This document shows positions 8,779 through 18,383 of a stretch of 64,000 bases of DNA, piece by piece. A program made the position numbers and the translations under genes. Below the pieces are notes generated by a model. It worked only from the letters and a program-made list of their open reading frames with translations, ran no database searches and was not told the DNA's origin. Source of the stretch: Rhizobium sp. 18055 (lineage in GTDB: Bacteria; Pseudomonadota; Alphaproteobacteria; Rhizobiales; Rhizobiaceae); assembly GCF_902706285.1 (NCBI RefSeq), contig NZ_CACSKD010000013.1, positions 62,001 to 126,000 of the forward strand, given 5' to 3'. Every line of letters starts with the position of its first letter. Positions within the stretch are counted from its first letter, which is position 1.

Positions 8779-10347
8779 TTACGCCAGCCCGATGGCAACC
8801 CCGTCGCTGCGCGGATCATGCGCGCCATCAATCTCGCCATCACCGTTGATGCGGATCACGCCGGCCTGTCCCGCCAGCGGGCTCTTCGCCGCGATCCGGC
8901 TCACCGCATGGCCGCGAGCCTCAAGACCATCGATCGTGACCGCCGCGATATCACCTTCGACCTTCAGCGTGTCCCGGCTGTCGGAAAACGTCTTGCCGAG
9001 CAGGAAGCGCGGCATGGTGAGCGCCTGCTCCGGCGTAAAGCCGTGGTCGAGCATCAGGCTGAGGATTACCGACAGCGTCTGCGGCTGCCCATCCGCCCCT
9101 TGCGTGCCGTAAAGCAGATGCGGCTTTCCACCCTTCAGCGCGATCCCCGGATTGAGCGTGTAGAACGGCCGCTTGCCCGGTCGCAGCCGATTGGGATGAC
9201 CATCGACCAGGTTGAACGCGCCACCGCGGTTTTGCCAGAGAATACCGGTGTCACCGGCGACGACGCCGCTGCCCCAGTCGTAATAGGTGCTCTGCAACAC
9301 GCTGGCGCAGCGCCCCTCATTGTCCGCGGCCGCGAAAAATACCGTGTCGCCGGTCTTGAACGCCTGAGGCCAGGCCAGCGCCTCCGCCATGTCGATATCC
9401 TCAGCCTGCGCGGCCAGATGCATGTCCGACAGCCAGCGCTCCACCGGCAGGTCGGTCTCGTCGGGATCGCCGATGCCGTTGCGATCGAGAAAGGCGCGTT
9501 TGATCGCCTCGACGCAGCAATGATAATATTCCGGGCTTCCGGCCGGATAGCGCCGCGCGCCCAGCCGGTCGAGAATACCCATGATTTCAAGCGTCGTCAC
9601 GCCCTGCGTCGGCGGCGGTGGCGCCAGCAGAGTGGTGTCGCCATAGGCAAGGCTGAGCGGTGCGACGCTGCGCGTCCGGGTCGCGGCAAGGTCTGCCGCG
9701 GTGATCGGCGCTCCCGCGGCAGCCAGACCATCGGCGATCCGCCTTGCCAGCGCCCCCTCGTAGAAATCACGCGTACCGTTATGGGCAATATTCTCCAGCG
9801 TATCGGCCAGTGCCCTCTGCCGGAAGACGCCGTCGCCAATATCCCCCGGCATGAACACCGCGGCAAAGCCCGGCCAGCTGGCCGCCTCCTGTCTGCGGAA
9901 ATCCAGCCAGAAGTCCTGCGAAGGCGTCCTCGCAAAGCCATCGCGCGCATAGCCGATCGCCGGTTCCAGCAGCCGCCCGAGCGCCTTCCCGCCCCGCCAG
10001 TTGGCGGCGGAAAACGCTTGCGCTGCACCCCAGCTATCGACGGCACAGGCCGTCGTCAGCGCCGACATCGGTCCACGCACCGCGATCTGATCGATCTTGT
10101 CGGCGCTTGCCGCAGCCTGTCCGATGCCGAGCAGGCAATTGCGCCGGCCCTCGCCATCGGCCAGCATCCAGATAGCATCGCCGCCGATGCCGCAGAAATG
10201 CGGATAGGTGACGGACAGCACGGCCGCCACGGCAATTGCCGCCTCGATGGCATTGCCGCCCTCGGCCAGCACGGCGACCCCCGCCTCCGTTGCCAGCCGA
10301 TGCGGGCTTGTCACCATGGCGCGTGCCGGTTTGGTGGTTGCCGTCAT
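8779..10347 (-). CDS. Gamma-glutamyltransferase family protein
   Basis: 522 aa from the ATG at 10347; upstream in-frame residues look non-coding. It has the Ntn-hydrolase architecture of gamma-GT: TSPHRLATEAG at the N-terminus and a putative nucleophile Thr in GDTVFFAAADNEG, where self-cleavage into two subunits would occur. GTQGADGQPQTLS and GFTPEQAL follow toward the C-terminus. No signal peptide is seen, so a cytoplasmic acylase-type role is possible. It follows the amidohydrolase gene by 28 nt, suggesting joint use of an amide-containing substrate. The exact substrate is unknown. Confidence 0.88.
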   Translation of the reverse strand: MTATTKPARAMVTSPHRLATEAGVAVLAEGGNAIEAAIAVAAVLSVTYPHFCGIGGDAIWMLADGEGRRNCLLGIGQAAASADKIDQIAVRGPMSALTTACAVDSWGAAQAFSAANWRGGKALGRLLEPAIGYARDGFARTPSQDFWLDFRRQEAASWPGFAAVFMPGDIGDGVFRQRALADTLENIAHNGTRDFYEGALARRIADGLAAAGAPITAADLAATRTRSVAPLSLAYGDTTLLAPPPPTQGVTTLEIMGILDRLGARRYPAGSPEYYHCCVEAIKRAFLDRNGIGDPDETDLPVERWLSDMHLAAQAEDIDMAEALAWPQAFKTGDTVFFAAADNEGRCASVLQSTYYDWGSGVVAGDTGILWQNRGGAFNLVDGHPNRLRPGKRPFYTLNPGIALKGGKPHLLYGTQGADGQPQTLSVILSLMLDHGFTPEQALTMPRFLLGKTFSDSRDTLKVEGDIAAVTIDGLEARGHAVSRIAAKSPLAGQAGVIRINGDGEIDGAHDPRSDGVAIGLA

Positions 10348-10375
10348 CTCCGACCTCTTCTGCTCTCTGCTATGC

Positions 10376-11656
10376 TCACGGACGATAGAGCTCGGCCCGC
10401 GGCCGCGTAAATGTCTTGCGCCCGCGCTTCCAGCCCGACACCACGGGGGCGATCGACCGCACCGCATCGGAAGCGCTTGGCGCGTCGATCAGCACGATAT
10501 CGGCACTGGCGCCGACGCAAACCCCATGCGGCGCCCGCAACTGCAGGGCTGCATTGGCCGTCACCATCGAAAACACCTGCTCCATGTCCACGTCGCGGGC
10601 GAGATGCGCGATATTGGCATAGAGGTTGGCAATCCGCGCCAGCGAGCAATCGCCGAACGGCGTGAACGGGTTGAGGATATTGTTACTGGCAAGGCTGACA
10701 AGCACGCCATGCTCGGCCAGCACCGAGCCCGGGGCAACGCCCCTCGGTGCCAATCGCGGATGTCCCCGCCCGGTGAGAAACAGGTCGGTGGCCGGCAGGA
10801 TCGTCACCGCGATTCCAGCCTCGGCGAGCCGCCCCGCCGCAGTCCTCAGCGCCTCCGGCGTCATCGCCGCAAGCTTGGTGACATGGCCGACCGACACCCG
10901 CCCCTGATATCCGTGCCGGATCGTTTCCGCGCAGATCTTCGGCAGGATCGAGTTTTCAGGATCGAGATCGAAATCCGCGTGGAAATCGACATCGACATCG
11001 AAGCGCCGCGCCAGCTCGAAGATCGCATCGACATGCGCCGCCGGATCGGGATCGGTATAGGGACATCCACCGACAAGGTTGGCGCCCTTTTCCAGCGCCC
11101 GCGCCAGCATCAGAGCCGTCTCCGGCTCATTGGTGATCCCCTCCTGGGCAAAGGCGCAGAGCTCGATATCGATCGCCCAGGCATAGTCGCGCGCGACCCG
11201 CAGCAGCGCATCGAGCGAGCGCAACCCGGCCCGCGGATCGACTTCGACGAAGCTCCGCATTCGCGTCGTGCCGTTTAGGATGGCCTTCTCGACCACCTGC
11301 GATGCGCGCGCATGGACATCGTCTTCGGTGAACCCGGCCTTCGCCCTGGCCGTCAGGGCAATCGCCTCGCCAAGCGTTCCCTCGCAGATCGGGCAGCGGT
11401 CGAGGATCATTGCCTTGTCGAGATGGATATGGCTTTCCACGAAGCCGCCAAAGGCAAACAGCCCCTGCCCGTCCTCGCAAGGCCCGTCATGTGGCAGCGA
11501 GGGGCCGATCGCAGCGATCCGGCCGTCGGAGATGGCAATATCGACAACAGCGCTTTCATGGCCGATGCGGACGTTTGATAGAACGAAATCGAAGGACAAT
11601 GCTGGAAACCAATGTGCGGATGAATCGAAGCAACGCTTCGCTTGAACGGCGATCAT
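10376..11656 (-). CDS. Cytosine-deaminase-like amidohydrolase
   Basis: 426 aa as opened; the N-terminal 20 residues are doubtful, and a TTG at 11599 just before FDFVLSNVRIG would match family starts better, though neither site has a good ribosome binding site. Metal-binding marks are ESHIHLDKA, DVDFHADFDLD and SVGHVTKLA. The C-terminal loop SNNILNPFTPFGD has Asn where classical cytosine deaminase has an Asp pair. It belongs to the CodA/N-isopropylammelide-type amidohydrolases, which act on cyclic amides or aminated rings. It is probably co-transcribed with the gamma-GT-like gene. Confidence 0.85.
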   Translation of the reverse strand: MIAVQAKRCFDSSAHWFPALSFDFVLSNVRIGHESAVVDIAISDGRIAAIGPSLPHDGPCEDGQGLFAFGGFVESHIHLDKAMILDRCPICEGTLGEAIALTARAKAGFTEDDVHARASQVVEKAILNGTTRMRSFVEVDPRAGLRSLDALLRVARDYAWAIDIELCAFAQEGITNEPETALMLARALEKGANLVGGCPYTDPDPAAHVDAIFELARRFDVDVDFHADFDLDPENSILPKICAETIRHGYQGRVSVGHVTKLAAMTPEALRTAAGRLAEAGIAVTILPATDLFLTGRGHPRLAPRGVAPGSVLAEHGVLVSLASNNILNPFTPFGDCSLARIANLYANIAHLARDVDMEQVFSMVTANAALQLRAPHGVCVGASADIVLIDAPSASDAVRSIAPVVSGWKRGRKTFTRPRAELYRP

Positions 11657-11840
11657 AGGGGGAAGGCCTGAAGCGTCAAAGCATCAAAAACGCAACGCCG
11701 CGCTGCCGTCACAGCAGCGCTGGTTTCGCAAACAGAACGGGGCCAGCATGAGACCCGCGAAATCAAGGATCGTTCTGGTCTCACGCCTTGTCGAGCGCCC
11801 AATGTCGTCGGCCCTGCCGCACCGCAACCGATGCAGCCTA

Positions 11841-12602
11841 TCAGTTGCGCAGCTTGTAGCCTGTCTTGAACATCCAGCCGAGCGTGCCCAGGCAGATCGC
11901 CAGGAACAGCGTGATCATCCCGAGGCTGATCAGCGGGTTGACGTCGGCGATGCCGTAGAAGCTCCAGCGGAAACCGCTGACCAGATAGAGCACCGGATTG
12001 AAATGGCTGACCGCCTGCCAGAACGGCGGCAGCATGTTGATCGAGTAGAAGCTGCCGCCGAGGAAGGTCAGCGGTGGCACGACAAGCATCGGGATCAGGT
12101 TCAGCTGTTCGAAATTGCTGGCCCACATGCCGATCATGAAGCCGAACAGGCTGAAGGTCACGGCGGTCAGCACGAAGAACAGCGCCATCATGAATGGATG
12201 CTCGATCCTGACATCGACGAAGATATTCGCCGTCAGCAGGATGATCACCCCGATCATCAACCCCTTGGTGGCCGCCGCCCCGACATAGCCGAGCAGGATT
12301 TCGGTCATGGCGACAGGCGCCGACAGCACCTCGTAGATGGTACCGGTGAATTTCGGGAAATAGATGCCGAACGAGCCGTTGCCGATGCACTGGCCAAGCA
12401 GCGTCAGCATGATCAGGCCGGGGGTTATGAAGGCGCCGTAGGGGATGCCCTCGACCTCCTGGATGCGCGAGCCGACCGCCGCCCCGAAGACGATGAAATA
12501 GAGCGAGGTCGAAATCACGGGCGACACGACGCTCTGCAGCAGGGTGCGGCGGGTGCGGGCCATCTCGAAGTAATAGATGGACTTGACGGCTTCGAAATTC
12601 AC
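11841..12602 (-). CDS. ABC-2 type transporter permease
   Basis: 253 aa with six hydrophobic segments. It shows the ABC-2 signature region around [18 protein letters not shown] and the N-terminal phrase [16 protein letters not shown]. It resembles the YadH family of putative exporters. The start overlaps the ATPase gene by 4 nt, so the two form one transporter unit. The direction is presumably export; the substrate is unknown. Confidence 0.93.
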   Translation of the reverse strand: MNFEAVKSIYYFEMARTRRTLLQSVVSPVISTSLYFIVFGAAVGSRIQEVEGIPYGAFITPGLIMLTLLGQCIGNGSFGIYFPKFTGTIYEVLSAPVAMTEILLGYVGAAATKGLMIGVIILLTANIFVDVRIEHPFMMALFFVLTAVTFSLFGFMIGMWASNFEQLNLIPMLVVPPLTFLGGSFYSINMLPPFWQAVSHFNPVLYLVSGFRWSFYGIADVNPLISLGMITLFLAICLGTLGWMFKTGYKLRN

Positions 12603-13525
12603 TTTGCGCCTCCCACGAGCGCCACGAAGATGTCTTCCAGCGAGCTCTGCTGCGTCGATAGGTCTTTGAAATGGATGTTGTGCTCGCCGAGCCGGGTCAG
12701 CAGCGCCGCGATGCTTTCCTGATCGCTCTCGGCGTCGAACTCATAGGTCAGACGATTGCCACCGGCGCTCAGCGCAAGCCCGTTGCCGGTGAAAATATCA
12801 GGCAAGGCCTGCAGCGGTTCCGTCAGCTCAAGGATCAGCTGCTTGCGGCCGAGCTTGGCCATCAGCGCGGTCTTTTCCTCGACCAGCAGCAACTCGCCGC
12901 CATTGATGACGCCGACGCGATCGGCGATCTCCTCGGCCTCTTCGATATAGTGGGTCGTGAGAATGATGGTGACGCCCGCCTCGCGCAGCTTCTCCACCAC
13001 ATGCCACATGTCCTTGCGCAGCGTCACATCGACACCCGCCGTCGGCTCGTCGAGAAACAGGATCTCCGGTTCGTGGCTCAGCGCCTTGGCAATCAGCACG
13101 CGACGCTTCATCCCACCGGAAAGCTGGCGCAGCGTGTTGTCCTTCTTGTCCCAGAGCGACAGGTCGCGCAGCACCTTCTCGATATGCGCGGGATTGGCCT
13201 TCTTGCCATGCAGCCCGCGGGTGAAACTCACCGTATTCCACACCGTCTCGAACTGGTCGGTCGTCAGTTCCTGCGGCACCAGGCCGATCATCGCCCGCGT
13301 TGCCCGGAAATCCTTGACGACGTCCTTGCCGCCGACCAGCACTGTGCCCCCGCTCGGATTGGCAATGCCGCAGACGATCGAGATCATCGTCGTCTTGCCG
13401 GCGCCGTTCGGCCCGAGCAAGGCGAGAATCTCGCCCTTCTCGACATCGAGGTCGATGCCCTTCAGCGCCTGGAAACCATTGCTGTAGGTCTTGGTGAGAT
13501 TGCGGATCGAAATGATGGGGGCCAT
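12599..13525 (-). CDS. ABC transporter ATP-binding protein (ABC-2 exporter)
   Basis: 308 aa. Walker [10 protein letters not shown] lies near residue 40, signature [15 protein letters not shown] near 140, Walker [13 protein letters not shown], and an H-loop in [10 protein letters not shown]. The C-terminal 80 residues are the usual extension of YadG-like ATPases. It is the upstream member of a two-gene operon with the permease (4-nt overlap) and energises export of an unknown compound. Confidence 0.95.
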   Translation of the reverse strand: MAPIISIRNLTKTYSNGFQALKGIDLDVEKGEILALLGPNGAGKTTMISIVCGIANPSGGTVLVGGKDVVKDFRATRAMIGLVPQELTTDQFETVWNTVSFTRGLHGKKANPAHIEKVLRDLSLWDKKDNTLRQLSGGMKRRVLIAKALSHEPEILFLDEPTAGVDVTLRKDMWHVVEKLREAGVTIILTTHYIEEAEEIADRVGVINGGELLLVEEKTALMAKLGRKQLILELTEPLQALPDIFTGNGLALSAGGNRLTYEFDAESDQESIAALLTRLGEHNIHFKDLSTQQSSLEDIFVALVGGAK

Positions 13526-13783
13526 GCAGGGCTCTTGAAAACTCTCGGAAGGATTTCGCCGCTATATAGCCGCTCCCGGACGGTTTGACATCCCACCACC
13601 TGCGAACAGAGTATTCATTTGCTCGAAAACGAGGCAATTCGAAATCGGGTTCCAAAATCGCCTACGTATGATTGTGTCATCGGCCGGCGACACCTGTGGT
13701 CCCGAAAAAAGGGCCACCAAACCGGCAGCCCTCAGAGAGACCGAGGTCCCAGTCCCCAGCCGGCGCAAGCGCCAGCTTTCTAT

Positions 13784-14032
13784 TTACCAGGCGCCATTTT
13801 CGCCGCAGCCGGCCGGCGGAAGCGTTTTGCCCTCGAAGCGAGCCTTCAGCATCTCGCAGCCCTTGGCGCGAATGAGATCAGGCATTTTCATGTTGAGGCT
13901 GATGCCGACTTCATCGAACGGATCGCTCGCATAGGCCACATACATGTACCAGCGGCCACCGAACACGGCGACGGCGGCAATCACGACGATCGCCACAAAG
14001 AACAGAATGTTCGGGCGCTTACCCTCGACCAT
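13784..14032 (-). CDS. Small single-pass membrane protein
   Basis: 82 aa from the ATG at 14032, chosen because GAGGAG lies 7 nt upstream. One hydrophobic segment (NILFFVAIVVIAAVAVFGG) is followed by a periplasmic tail with two cysteines, in AKGCEML and PAGCGENG. The family is unrecognised and appears to be a conserved alphaproteobacterial hypothetical. It lies downstream of nothing obvious and is separated from the extensin-like gene by about 85 nt. Confidence 0.65.
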   Translation of the reverse strand: MVEGKRPNILFFVAIVVIAAVAVFGGRWYMYVAYASDPFDEVGISLNMKMPDLIRAKGCEMLKARFEGKTLPPAGCGENGAW

Positions 14033-14117
14033 GATCAACTCCTCTTGCAAACAGGAGGCCCGTCTAAAGCGATTCTAGCGCCTGCGTCGACCCGCAGACA
14101 ATCAGCCGTGGTGGGGA

Positions 14118-15416
14118 TCAGTCGCAATAAACCTTGCCGCTCTTGCGTTCCCTGAGGTCGAAATGGAAGTGATTCCAATGTTCCGGATTGCTGCCAGGGC
14201 CAAGCACGGTGTTGAAATACTTGCAGCTGTCGGTGCGCACCGCCTGCAGCAGCTTGCCCTCGCGGAACGAGAACAGACCCTTCTTGCGCACATCGATCGC
14301 GCGGCCGCTTTTCAGCACGAACTTGCCGACATCGATCGCGTTGCCATGCGCATGTTCCGACATCGGATTGTACTTCTGCCGGCTGTTGTTCATCCGCCGG
14401 CAGCTGTAGCCGCCGAGTGGCTGGATGGTCTTGATGCCGGACCAGTAGCGAAAGCGCGCCGACGGCGCCAACTCATTCTTCACCCACTTCGCAAAGGCCA
14501 GCGTCACCTGGCAGTTCAGCGTCACCGCCGGCTTCACGCCGATGCTGCCGGACAGGCCCTGCAGCGAGATCGGATAAGGCACCTGGCAGGCAGGCCCGTT
14601 TGAGATCGCAGGCTTGTCGGTATAGACCACGCCCATCCGCTTCAGTTCGCGCCGGCAGGACAGCTCGGAGGTCGGCATGACGCCGGGAACGGCGGGCGCC
14701 GGTGCCGGCTCGCTCATCATCGGCTGACTGGTCGCCGGATTGTTCGGCCGCAGCATCGCCACTTCCTGGCTCTCGTCTTCCTCGGGCACCCGCGTCGGCG
14801 CCACGACAGCGCTGCCGTCACCCCAGACCTGCGCCTGGCTGGCGGCAGCCTGGGTGGCCGGCCGCGGCGCCGTGGCGCGGTTCATCTGCGTCGGATTGTC
14901 GGTGCCGATGCCATCGACCATGGGCTGGTCCGATTGCCCCTCGGCAATCTGCTGCTGCTCTTCCTGCGCCAGCCCGGTCACCGGTTCGACACCAAGTTCC
15001 TCGTCCATGTTGACGCCAGCGGGTGGGACGGCAAGCGTCTGCGTCCCGCCCCATGTCTGCGGCTGCCCCTGCAACTGCCCGGCCGCGCCGCGCGCGCCAG
15101 CCGACGCCTGGTCGCTGTTCATCCGCGGCATCCGGCTGGATTGCAGCTGTCCGGATTGGCCGGTGCCAGCCAGATTGGGTGTATCGAGATAATCGACCGA
15201 ACCCTGCGCGCTGCCCACCGGCTGGTTGGAGACCGGATAGGCCTGCTGGGTCGCCGCCGGTGGAATGCTTATGTTTCTGGAGGGCGAAATCGAGCCGACC
15301 TTGGTACCGCTATCGACGTTGCCGGGCGGAACGAGCGCATCCGTCGAACACGTCGTCAGCGCTGTCGATAGCAGCACGGGCAGCACGTAACGCCGCAGGG
15401 TGGAAACAAACGCCAT
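14118..15416 (-). CDS. Extensin-like C-terminal domain protein
   Basis: 432 aa. A short N-terminal export signal (about residues 1-25, ending LSTALTTCST; the Cys is not in a canonical lipobox) leads a Gln/Pro/Ala-rich low-complexity stretch to about residue 245. The conserved C-terminal domain then runs to the end, with CRRELKRMGV, YSCRRMNN, HAHGNAIDVG and WNHFHFDL. The two His clusters and Asp resemble the zinc site of D-alanyl-D-alanine peptidases (LAS fold). A periplasmic peptidoglycan-modifying role is therefore inferred; no activity is proven for the family. Confidence 0.88.
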   Translation of the reverse strand: MAFVSTLRRYVLPVLLSTALTTCSTDALVPPGNVDSGTKVGSISPSRNISIPPAATQQAYPVSNQPVGSAQGSVDYLDTPNLAGTGQSGQLQSSRMPRMNSDQASAGARGAAGQLQGQPQTWGGTQTLAVPPAGVNMDEELGVEPVTGLAQEEQQQIAEGQSDQPMVDGIGTDNPTQMNRATAPRPATQAAASQAQVWGDGSAVVAPTRVPEEDESQEVAMLRPNNPATSQPMMSEPAPAPAVPGVMPTSELSCRRELKRMGVVYTDKPAISNGPACQVPYPISLQGLSGSIGVKPAVTLNCQVTLAFAKWVKNELAPSARFRYWSGIKTIQPLGGYSCRRMNNSRQKYNPMSEHAHGNAIDVGKFVLKSGRAIDVRKKGLFSFREGKLLQAVRTDSCKYFNTVLGPGSNPEHWNHFHFDLRERKSGKVYCD

Positions 15417-15736
15417 ACTCTCATCGCTTCCGAAGATCGGCAGTGACCAAAAAACTTCAGTCCAAATTTAATAAAAAACGGTGAACGAAAGCTTACCCCG
15501 GGGGTAGGCAATCTCATTTGGCGACATCGCACTGACAGAAATCGACGTCATGAAGACATTTGCAGAGCGCAACAAGGCACCGTCCCTGATGACGCCGTCA
15601 CCGCAGCGGGACACCTCGATGGGCGCCTTCGCGACGCCTGGCTACGAGGGGACTTGGAGGATGCAGAACCGGTCGATGCCGGGTGCTGAAGAGAAATTGG
15701 AGGGGCCGGGCGGATGAGCGGCGAAGCGTGGCGCTG
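15417..15736. other. Intergenic region with only a doubtful small ORF
   Basis: 320 bases without a convincing gene. The left side holds the promoter of the extensin-like gene, AT-rich near 15465. A 55-codon plus-strand frame at 15550-15717 starts MKTFAERNKAPSL but has no good ribosome binding site and no recognisable motif, so I do not call it a gene. Confidence 0.5.
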
Positions 15737-15976
15737 TCAGCCGACGTGGCGCAGGATCGTGTCGTCGGTCATGGTCTTCGCGACCCGCCGCACCGGGCTG
15801 CTGCCGGTGCCGTAGATCTCGTTCATGATCTTGGCAACCTCGACGGCGTGCCGCTCGGTCAATCCATGCAGGATCTGACCTCCGAAACATGCAGGTTCTT
15901 CGGCCTGATGATCCCAGACCATCCACATATCGAGCGGATCGCAAATGACATCGTAACGCGACTTGGAGCTATCCAT
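15737..15976 (-). CDS. Small hypothetical protein
   Basis: 79 aa from the ATG at 15976, with an AAGG about 11 nt upstream; a longer start at 16018 is possible. The protein begins MDSSKSRYDVICDPLDMWMV and contains ILHGLTERHAVEVAKIMNEI, an amphipathic helix. No domain is recognised. Its codon use agrees with the neighbours, which supports a real but uncharacterised gene. Confidence 0.5.
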   Translation of the reverse strand: MDSSKSRYDVICDPLDMWMVWDHQAEEPACFGGQILHGLTERHAVEVAKIMNEIYGTGSSPVRRVAKTMTDDTILRHVG

Positions 15977-16138
15977 CTGTATACTGCCTTCACCACTCCA
16001 CTCTTGTAGGTTGCGCAAGTTAATAGATCATTGCGATACCCCTCAATAAGTGTGGGCAATTTCTTGCACTGCCACTTTTTGCAGTGCCACCACGCGATCG
16101 GCAGACAGGCGCGCGACCGCGCTCCACGCCGGTGCGTG

Positions 16139-16300
16139 TTATTTTTGCGCCGGCACGCTGCCGGTGACGATCCGATCGGTCTTTGACAGATCCATTTGCG
16201 GCCAGTTGGACGCAGCCTCGGTCGCAGGACGGCTGCCGATCGCAAGAATTGTGATCAGTCCGGCAACGACGGCAGAAAGAAGCAACCCGCTATAGGTCAT
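16139..16300 (-). CDS. Very small membrane protein
   Basis: 53 aa from the ATG at 16300 (an alternative start lies at 16345). One transmembrane segment, YSGLLLSAVVAGLITILAIG, is followed by a short polar tail ending TGSVPAQK. No family is recognised. Its small size and lack of context keep confidence low. Confidence 0.4.
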   Translation of the reverse strand: MTYSGLLLSAVVAGLITILAIGSRPATEAASNWPQMDLSKTDRIVTGSVPAQK

Positions 16301-16466
16301 CAGTTTGAACCTCAAAGATGTGGTTTCCCAGCCACTCCGGCGCAAACTGCTATGAGAGCCTAAACGAACCCATAAGAAACGTGGTTAACCCTCATCATAT
16401 TCCCGTTTGCGAACAGCCAAAACCGAACAGAAGCGATTTCCAGGCCAATTCCAAACGGATCCGGGG

Positions 16467-18152
16467 TCAGTCACTGTCGCCGCTGGCCGCCGCCGCATCG
16501 GCGAAACGCCTCTTCAGCGCGTCGGCCTGGGCGGGATCGACCTGCAAGGCGGTGACCGCAATCCAGGCATCGATATAATGCTCCGGCGCATAGACATGGC
16601 CATAGCCCATCGGCGAAGAGGTCGCGATCATCAGGTCGAACAGCAGCTGGAACATCGTCAGCCCCGGAAACCATCGGAGACTTGGTGACACATCAGGTCC
16701 TCGCGGCGCCTGCATCCACGCCGGCTCGCGGTAGAACGACCGTGCATCGAAGAAGGTCACCGCGTCGCTCGCATATTGCAGATAGACGATCCGCATCGGC
16801 CCCCACGTCGCATCCGGAATGTTCAGATGGTTTTCCTGATTGGTGAAGCGGATGATCGAACTGTCGCGAAACACCGGCAGCCATGCCGGCGATTGCGGAA
16901 CGCGGCCGGCCGTCACCGCATTCCAGGTCGCGCTTTCGAACGGCGGCCCGCTCCAGAGCGCCCCCTGGAACGGATCGGCGATAACGTCGAAGACATCGGC
17001 CGATATCTGAGAATTGAGTGCCCCGAGGCTCAGGCCATGCAGGTAGAGCTTCGGCCGCTTGTCGTGCGGCAACGTCGTCCAGTAGCCGTACACCTCGCGA
17101 AACAGCGCCTTGGCGGACGCTGCACCATATTCCGGCTCCACCAGGAGCGACAGCCAGCTGGTCAGGTAGGAATATTGCAGCGCCACGCTCGCCACGTCTC
17201 CGCGCTGCAGATACTCCAGCGGGTCCATCGCTGCCGGATCGACCCATCCGGTGCCTGTCGGCGCGATGATCACAAGCATCGAGCGCTCGAACGCCCCGTC
17301 CCGCTTCAGCTCCTCAAGTGCAAGCTTGGCCCGTTCGGCGATCGTATCGGCGTTGTTCAACCCGACATAGACGCGAATGGGCGCACGGGCCTCGCCCTTC
17401 CAGAAATCGCCGATAGCGGCCGCATCAGGACCTGATGCAATGAAATTCCGTCCCTGCCGCCCAAGCCCGTTCCAGGCAACCAGCGACGACGCGCTGCCCG
17501 TCTTGGCCGGATCGCTCGGCATCGGCACATTGTCCTCGATCAGCGCATCCATCCGCTGCAGCGACGAATCCATCGCATGCATCGCGGTCCGCAACAGTAC
17601 GCCTTCGACCACCGACCAGAACAGCGCCACCGCAATGGCCACGCCGATGACATTGGACACACGCCGTGGCACGAAGCGCTCCAGCCTGTTCGAGGTCGAT
17701 AGCACGATCAGCCGGAACAACCTGCCGAGCAGCACGGCCACCAGAAAGACGACAAGCGCAATCGCCGCGAGCTTGAAAGGCTCGGCGCTTTCCAGGCGCT
17801 CCATATGCCAGAGTTCGCGGATCGAATTCTGCCAGCCCGCCGCCTGCCACAGGAAGATCACCGCCACGATCAGGCCACAGACCAGCACGGCGATCCGCTG
17901 CGACAGAAGCGGTTTGCGCCACGGCAGTTCGAGGTATTTCCAGAGCCAGACGATCGCGACGCCGAACAGATAACCGACGGCGGCACAGATCCCCGACAGC
18001 GCACCCTGCACGATATAGGATCGCGGCATCAGTGTCGGCGTCAGAGACGCGGCGAAAAACGCAAAACCAAGGGCCAGCCCGGTGACCGAGAGAGAGCGAA
18101 ACAAACCAGCCAGCAGACGCCTCATGCGCTTCCCCATCCCTTGATCAGTCAA
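16467..18152 (-). CDS. Membrane alpha/beta-hydrolase (Abhydrolase_9 type)
   Basis: 561 aa. Four hydrophobic segments lie within residues 15-170 (DUF2319-like N-terminal domain), then a soluble alpha/beta-hydrolase region. The nucleophile elbow reads LYLHGLSLGALNS, with Ser in GLSLG, at about residue 375. This family is widespread in actinobacteria and alphaproteobacteria; its substrate is unknown, and lipids are a reasonable guess. It is monocistronic as far as can be seen. Confidence 0.88.
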   Translation of the reverse strand: MTDQGMGKRMRRLLAGLFRSLSVTGLALGFAFFAASLTPTLMPRSYIVQGALSGICAAVGYLFGVAIVWLWKYLELPWRKPLLSQRIAVLVCGLIVAVIFLWQAAGWQNSIRELWHMERLESAEPFKLAAIALVVFLVAVLLGRLFRLIVLSTSNRLERFVPRRVSNVIGVAIAVALFWSVVEGVLLRTAMHAMDSSLQRMDALIEDNVPMPSDPAKTGSASSLVAWNGLGRQGRNFIASGPDAAAIGDFWKGEARAPIRVYVGLNNADTIAERAKLALEELKRDGAFERSMLVIIAPTGTGWVDPAAMDPLEYLQRGDVASVALQYSYLTSWLSLLVEPEYGAASAKALFREVYGYWTTLPHDKRPKLYLHGLSLGALNSQISADVFDVIADPFQGALWSGPPFESATWNAVTAGRVPQSPAWLPVFRDSSIIRFTNQENHLNIPDATWGPMRIVYLQYASDAVTFFDARSFYREPAWMQAPRGPDVSPSLRWFPGLTMFQLLFDLMIATSSPMGYGHVYAPEHYIDAWIAVTALQVDPAQADALKRRFADAAAASGDSD

Positions 18153-18326
18153 GTCTTCCCATCGACAGGCAACAAGCCGTCACCGGCAAGCGCTTGCCAT
18201 CCACCCGATTGTTTTCTGAAGTCATCCCGAAAATCGAACAGCAGGCCCCGACCTTACTATCAGAAGGTGAAAATTCAAGCGCTTCAGTGCAACATCCGCT
18301 CGCTTTGCCATCGCACCAAAAGACAA

Positions 18327-18355
18327 CCAGCCGCCGATCATCGACCGGCGGCTGG
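18327..18355 (-). terminator. Hairpin downstream of the chemoreceptor gene
   Basis: Perfect 10-bp arms CCAGCCGCCG and CGGCGGCTGG flank a 9-nt loop, 29 nt past the stop of the minus-strand chemoreceptor gene. On the minus strand the stem is followed by TTGTCTTTTGG, a modest U-rich tract, so a rho-independent terminator is plausible. Confidence 0.65.
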
Positions 18356-18383
18356 CTCAATTCACACAGGAGTTCGTACGTCG

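Noticed and set aside
8725-10410. 561-codon plus-strand open frame opposite the gamma-GT-like gene
   Set aside because: Arg-rich low-complexity translation without motifs; the minus-strand gene is certain.
15550-15717. 55-codon plus-strand ORF
   Set aside because: No convincing ribosome binding site or motif; not enough to call a gene.
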